This document shows, in pieces, positions 61,828-62,772 of a DNA stretch of 62,772 nucleotides (its first letter is position 1; the number at the start of each line of letters is the position of its first letter). Under the pieces are notes generated by a model that saw only the letters and a program-made list of their open reading frames with translations, was not told the DNA's origin and did not search any database. The stretch comes from Luteolibacter sp. GTDB lineage: Bacteria > Verrucomicrobiota > Verrucomicrobiia > Verrucomicrobiales > Akkermansiaceae. The position numbers and the translations under genes were made by a program. Where the stretch lies: contig JAUYNL010000049.1 of the NCBI GenBank assembly GCA_030696085.1, positions 1-62,772 on the forward strand, read 5' to 3'.

Positions 61828-62529
61828 ATGAAAGCGCGCCCTTTTCCATTCGCCGGTCTCGTAACCTCCGCCGGACTCACCGCAGCATTGATTTTGCTCG
61901 GCGCACAAGTCGGGAATGCTACCACGGTGATCCCCACCACATCCTCAGGCGACGGCTATTATCACAACGAATTGGGGACCGCTTACGACTTCTTCGATGG
62001 AGTCTCGACTTCCATTGGAGTGTCATATTATTTCGATGGGTCAAGCGCTTCAGTAAATCAGAATACCGGCTACCTTCAGTTCGCTCTCGGCAGCCTGCCG
62101 ATTGCTGATGATTACAGCTCGATCATGTTGAGCCTCTATGTGACCAACAGTTATTATGCCGATGAAAGCACCTCGGCTGGCTATGTCAGGCATTGCACGA
62201 ATTCCAGCACCGCCAACGGACTAGCCTCGCAGAGGCTGGAGGGAGATGTGCAGGTGCTCGAAATTAAAGACCAGCCCGACGGTTGGTTGGCGATCGATGT
62301 AACTACCCAAGTGAAGAGTAATCTGGCGGCTGGATATTCCTATGCAGCCTTTAGCCTCAATTACAACACAGCTGGCTACTTCAGGAATTCGGGATTCACG
62401 GTCGCCACTGCGGATGCCGGTGCCAATGGCCCCTACCCGAGCTTTACTCCGGTGCCGGAGCCGTCCTCGACTGCGCTGTTCATTATGACAACCGCAGGGC
62501 TTATTTCTACCTATCGGCGCAGGAAATAA
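61828..62529 (+). CDS. PEP-CTERM surface protein carried within the prophage
   Basis: A 233-residue exported protein with a signal peptide (about residues 1-31, ending GNA) and a C-terminal PEP-CTERM signal: FTPVPEPSSTALFI, a hydrophobic stretch and YRRRK. The middle is beta-rich (VQVLEIKDQPDGWLAIDVTT) like extracellular carbohydrate-binding DNRLRE-type domains. It runs opposite to the phage genes, has its own upstream control region, and sits between 58-bp repeats of a phage gene. It is therefore probably captured host-type cargo expressed during lysogeny. Confidence 0.8.
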   Translation: MKARPFPFAGLVTSAGLTAALILLGAQVGNATTVIPTTSSGDGYYHNELGTAYDFFDGVSTSIGVSYYFDGSSASVNQNTGYLQFALGSLPIADDYSSIMLSLYVTNSYYADESTSAGYVRHCTNSSTANGLASQRLEGDVQVLEIKDQPDGWLAIDVTTQVKSNLAAGYSYAAFSLNYNTAGYFRNSGFTVATADAGANGPYPSFTPVPEPSSTALFIMTTAGLISTYRRRK

Positions 62530-62535
62530 CCGCTG

Positions 62536-62593
62536 CTGGATGGCGAGCACTTCGGAAATCGTGAATCCGGTGATGAAGAGTCCGCGGGCCATG
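62536..62593 (-). repeat. 58-bp direct repeat, copy 2 (5' end of the connector-like gene)
   Basis: This copy preserves the ATG at 62590-62592 and the first 19 codons (MARGLFITGFTISEVLAIQ) of the connector-like gene, preceded by a GGAAAGG Shine-Dalgarno-like sequence 11 bases upstream. After codon 19 the frame runs antisense through the PEP-CTERM gene and is not meaningful. It is probably the original start of the phage late operon. Confidence 0.8.
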
Positions 62594-62673
62594 GATCAGT
62601 TGCCTTTCCAAGTGTGGCGGGGGAAATTTTTCTTTCCGTTAAAACGTTAAAATCGATTGGTGCTGGTTGATCG

Positions 62674-62693
62674 GGCGATGTTCCGACATCGCC
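62674..62693. promoter_or_regulatory. perfect inverted repeat in the divergent control region
   Basis: GGCGATGT (62674-62681) and ACATCGCC (62686-62693) form an 8-bp perfect inverted repeat with a TCCG loop, between the phage late genes and a rightward gene starting at 62726. GTTAAAA occurs twice nearby (62638 and 62646). It is a candidate operator or hairpin. Confidence 0.45.
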
Positions 62694-62725
62694 TGTTTGG
62701 AATTGAATTCAAACCAACCAACACC

Positions 62726-62772
62726 ATGAACGATCAGACAGGGACACAGGCACCGGCGCAAGCCGGGATTGA
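62726..62772 (+). CDS. start of a rightward gene cut by the window edge
   Basis: ATG at 62726 opens a frame (MNDQTGTQAPAQAGI) that runs off the window. Good spacing from the control region and absence of stops support a real start. Position divergent from the phage late operon suggests an early or regulatory phage gene; nothing more can be said. Confidence 0.4.
   Translation, partial: MNDQTGTQAPAQAGI

Larger units (their letters stand above)
45943..62593 (-). mobile_element. prophage virion-gene block (portal to tail fibres), probably defective or partial
   Basis: At least 18 tightly packed minus-strand genes encode head and tail proteins with several Mu-like features (gp29-type portal, I-type protease-scaffold, MuF- and gpG-like proteins, gp36/gp37-like connectors). 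No tail sheath is seen, so the virion tail was probably flexible and non-contractile. No terminase, recombinase, repressor or lysis gene is visible between the host tamB operon on the left and the control region near 62.6 kb on the right. A PEP-CTERM gene interrupts the upstream end. Exact attachment ends could not be found. Confidence 0.8.

Noticed and set aside
62221-62592. Minus-strand frame of 123 codons starting MARGLFITGFTISEVLAIQ
   Set aside because: Only the first 19 codons belong to the phage gene; the rest is antisense to the PEP-CTERM gene, so it is reported as a repeat and truncated copy.

Overview
The window looks like a chromosomal segment of a Verrucomicrobiota bacterium, probably near Akkermansiaceae (Luteolibacter/Haloferula type). 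The evidence is PEP-CTERM sorting signals, a recA preceded by a TGTTC-N4-GAACA box, two genes of the Ebo family, a PVC-type Dxs, a short RpoD-like sigma factor, few Shine-Dalgarno sequences, and high GC. The taxonomic call rests on gene content and protein style only; no 16S or tRNA gene was seen.

Region 1 (1-45.7 kb) is ordinary chromosome: many short operons on both strands, often joined by ATGA overlaps. In order: an M3 oligopeptidase with a NUDIX hydrolase; an EboD-type dehydroquinate synthase homologue whose start codon overlaps the NUDIX start; an L,D-transpeptidase; CutA; an NtrB/NtrC-like two-component pair followed by a GT-C membrane glycosyltransferase; xseB-dxs; a decayed toxin-antitoxin locus; an EboB-type TatD hydrolase; a hisD operon carrying two TPM-domain proteins and a lipoprotein; recA; trxA; proS; a tandem pair of PEP-CTERM proteins; a lipoprotein with a thioredoxin fold and an SHD1-like domain; a second-type EF-G; gluQ; tatD; rpoD; a NarX/NarL-like pair; and a tamB-tamA-polysaccharide deacetylase operon. 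These genes supply housekeeping (tRNA charging, isoprenoids, histidine, repair) and envelope functions (TamAB, L,D-transpeptidase, LolA-like protein, PEP-CTERM exoproteins).

Region 2 (45.9-62.6 kb) is a one-directional minus-strand block of phage virion genes, read from right to left: connector/portal, protease-scaffold, decoration protein, major capsid, head-tail connector, MuF-like and gpG-like proteins, tail terminator, tail tube, tape measure, tail hub, and fibre-type proteins. Portal and protease are Mu-like, but no tail sheath is seen, so the tail looks non-contractile. No terminase, integrase/transposase or lysis gene is visible inside the window. The gene ahead of the portal is frameshifted and runs in frame into the portal.

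A PEP-CTERM surface-protein gene lies in the opposite orientation between two 58-bp direct repeats of the 5' end of that phage gene, so it looks like cargo captured by the prophage. The window ends in a divergent control region with a perfect inverted repeat and the first codons of a rightward gene.

The strongest leads are the PEP-CTERM cargo between phage repeats, the broken connector/portal junction, the terminase-less virion operon, the separated Ebo-type genes, a shared promoter-like motif giving rpoD a long leader, and a possible caspase-like secreted protein.
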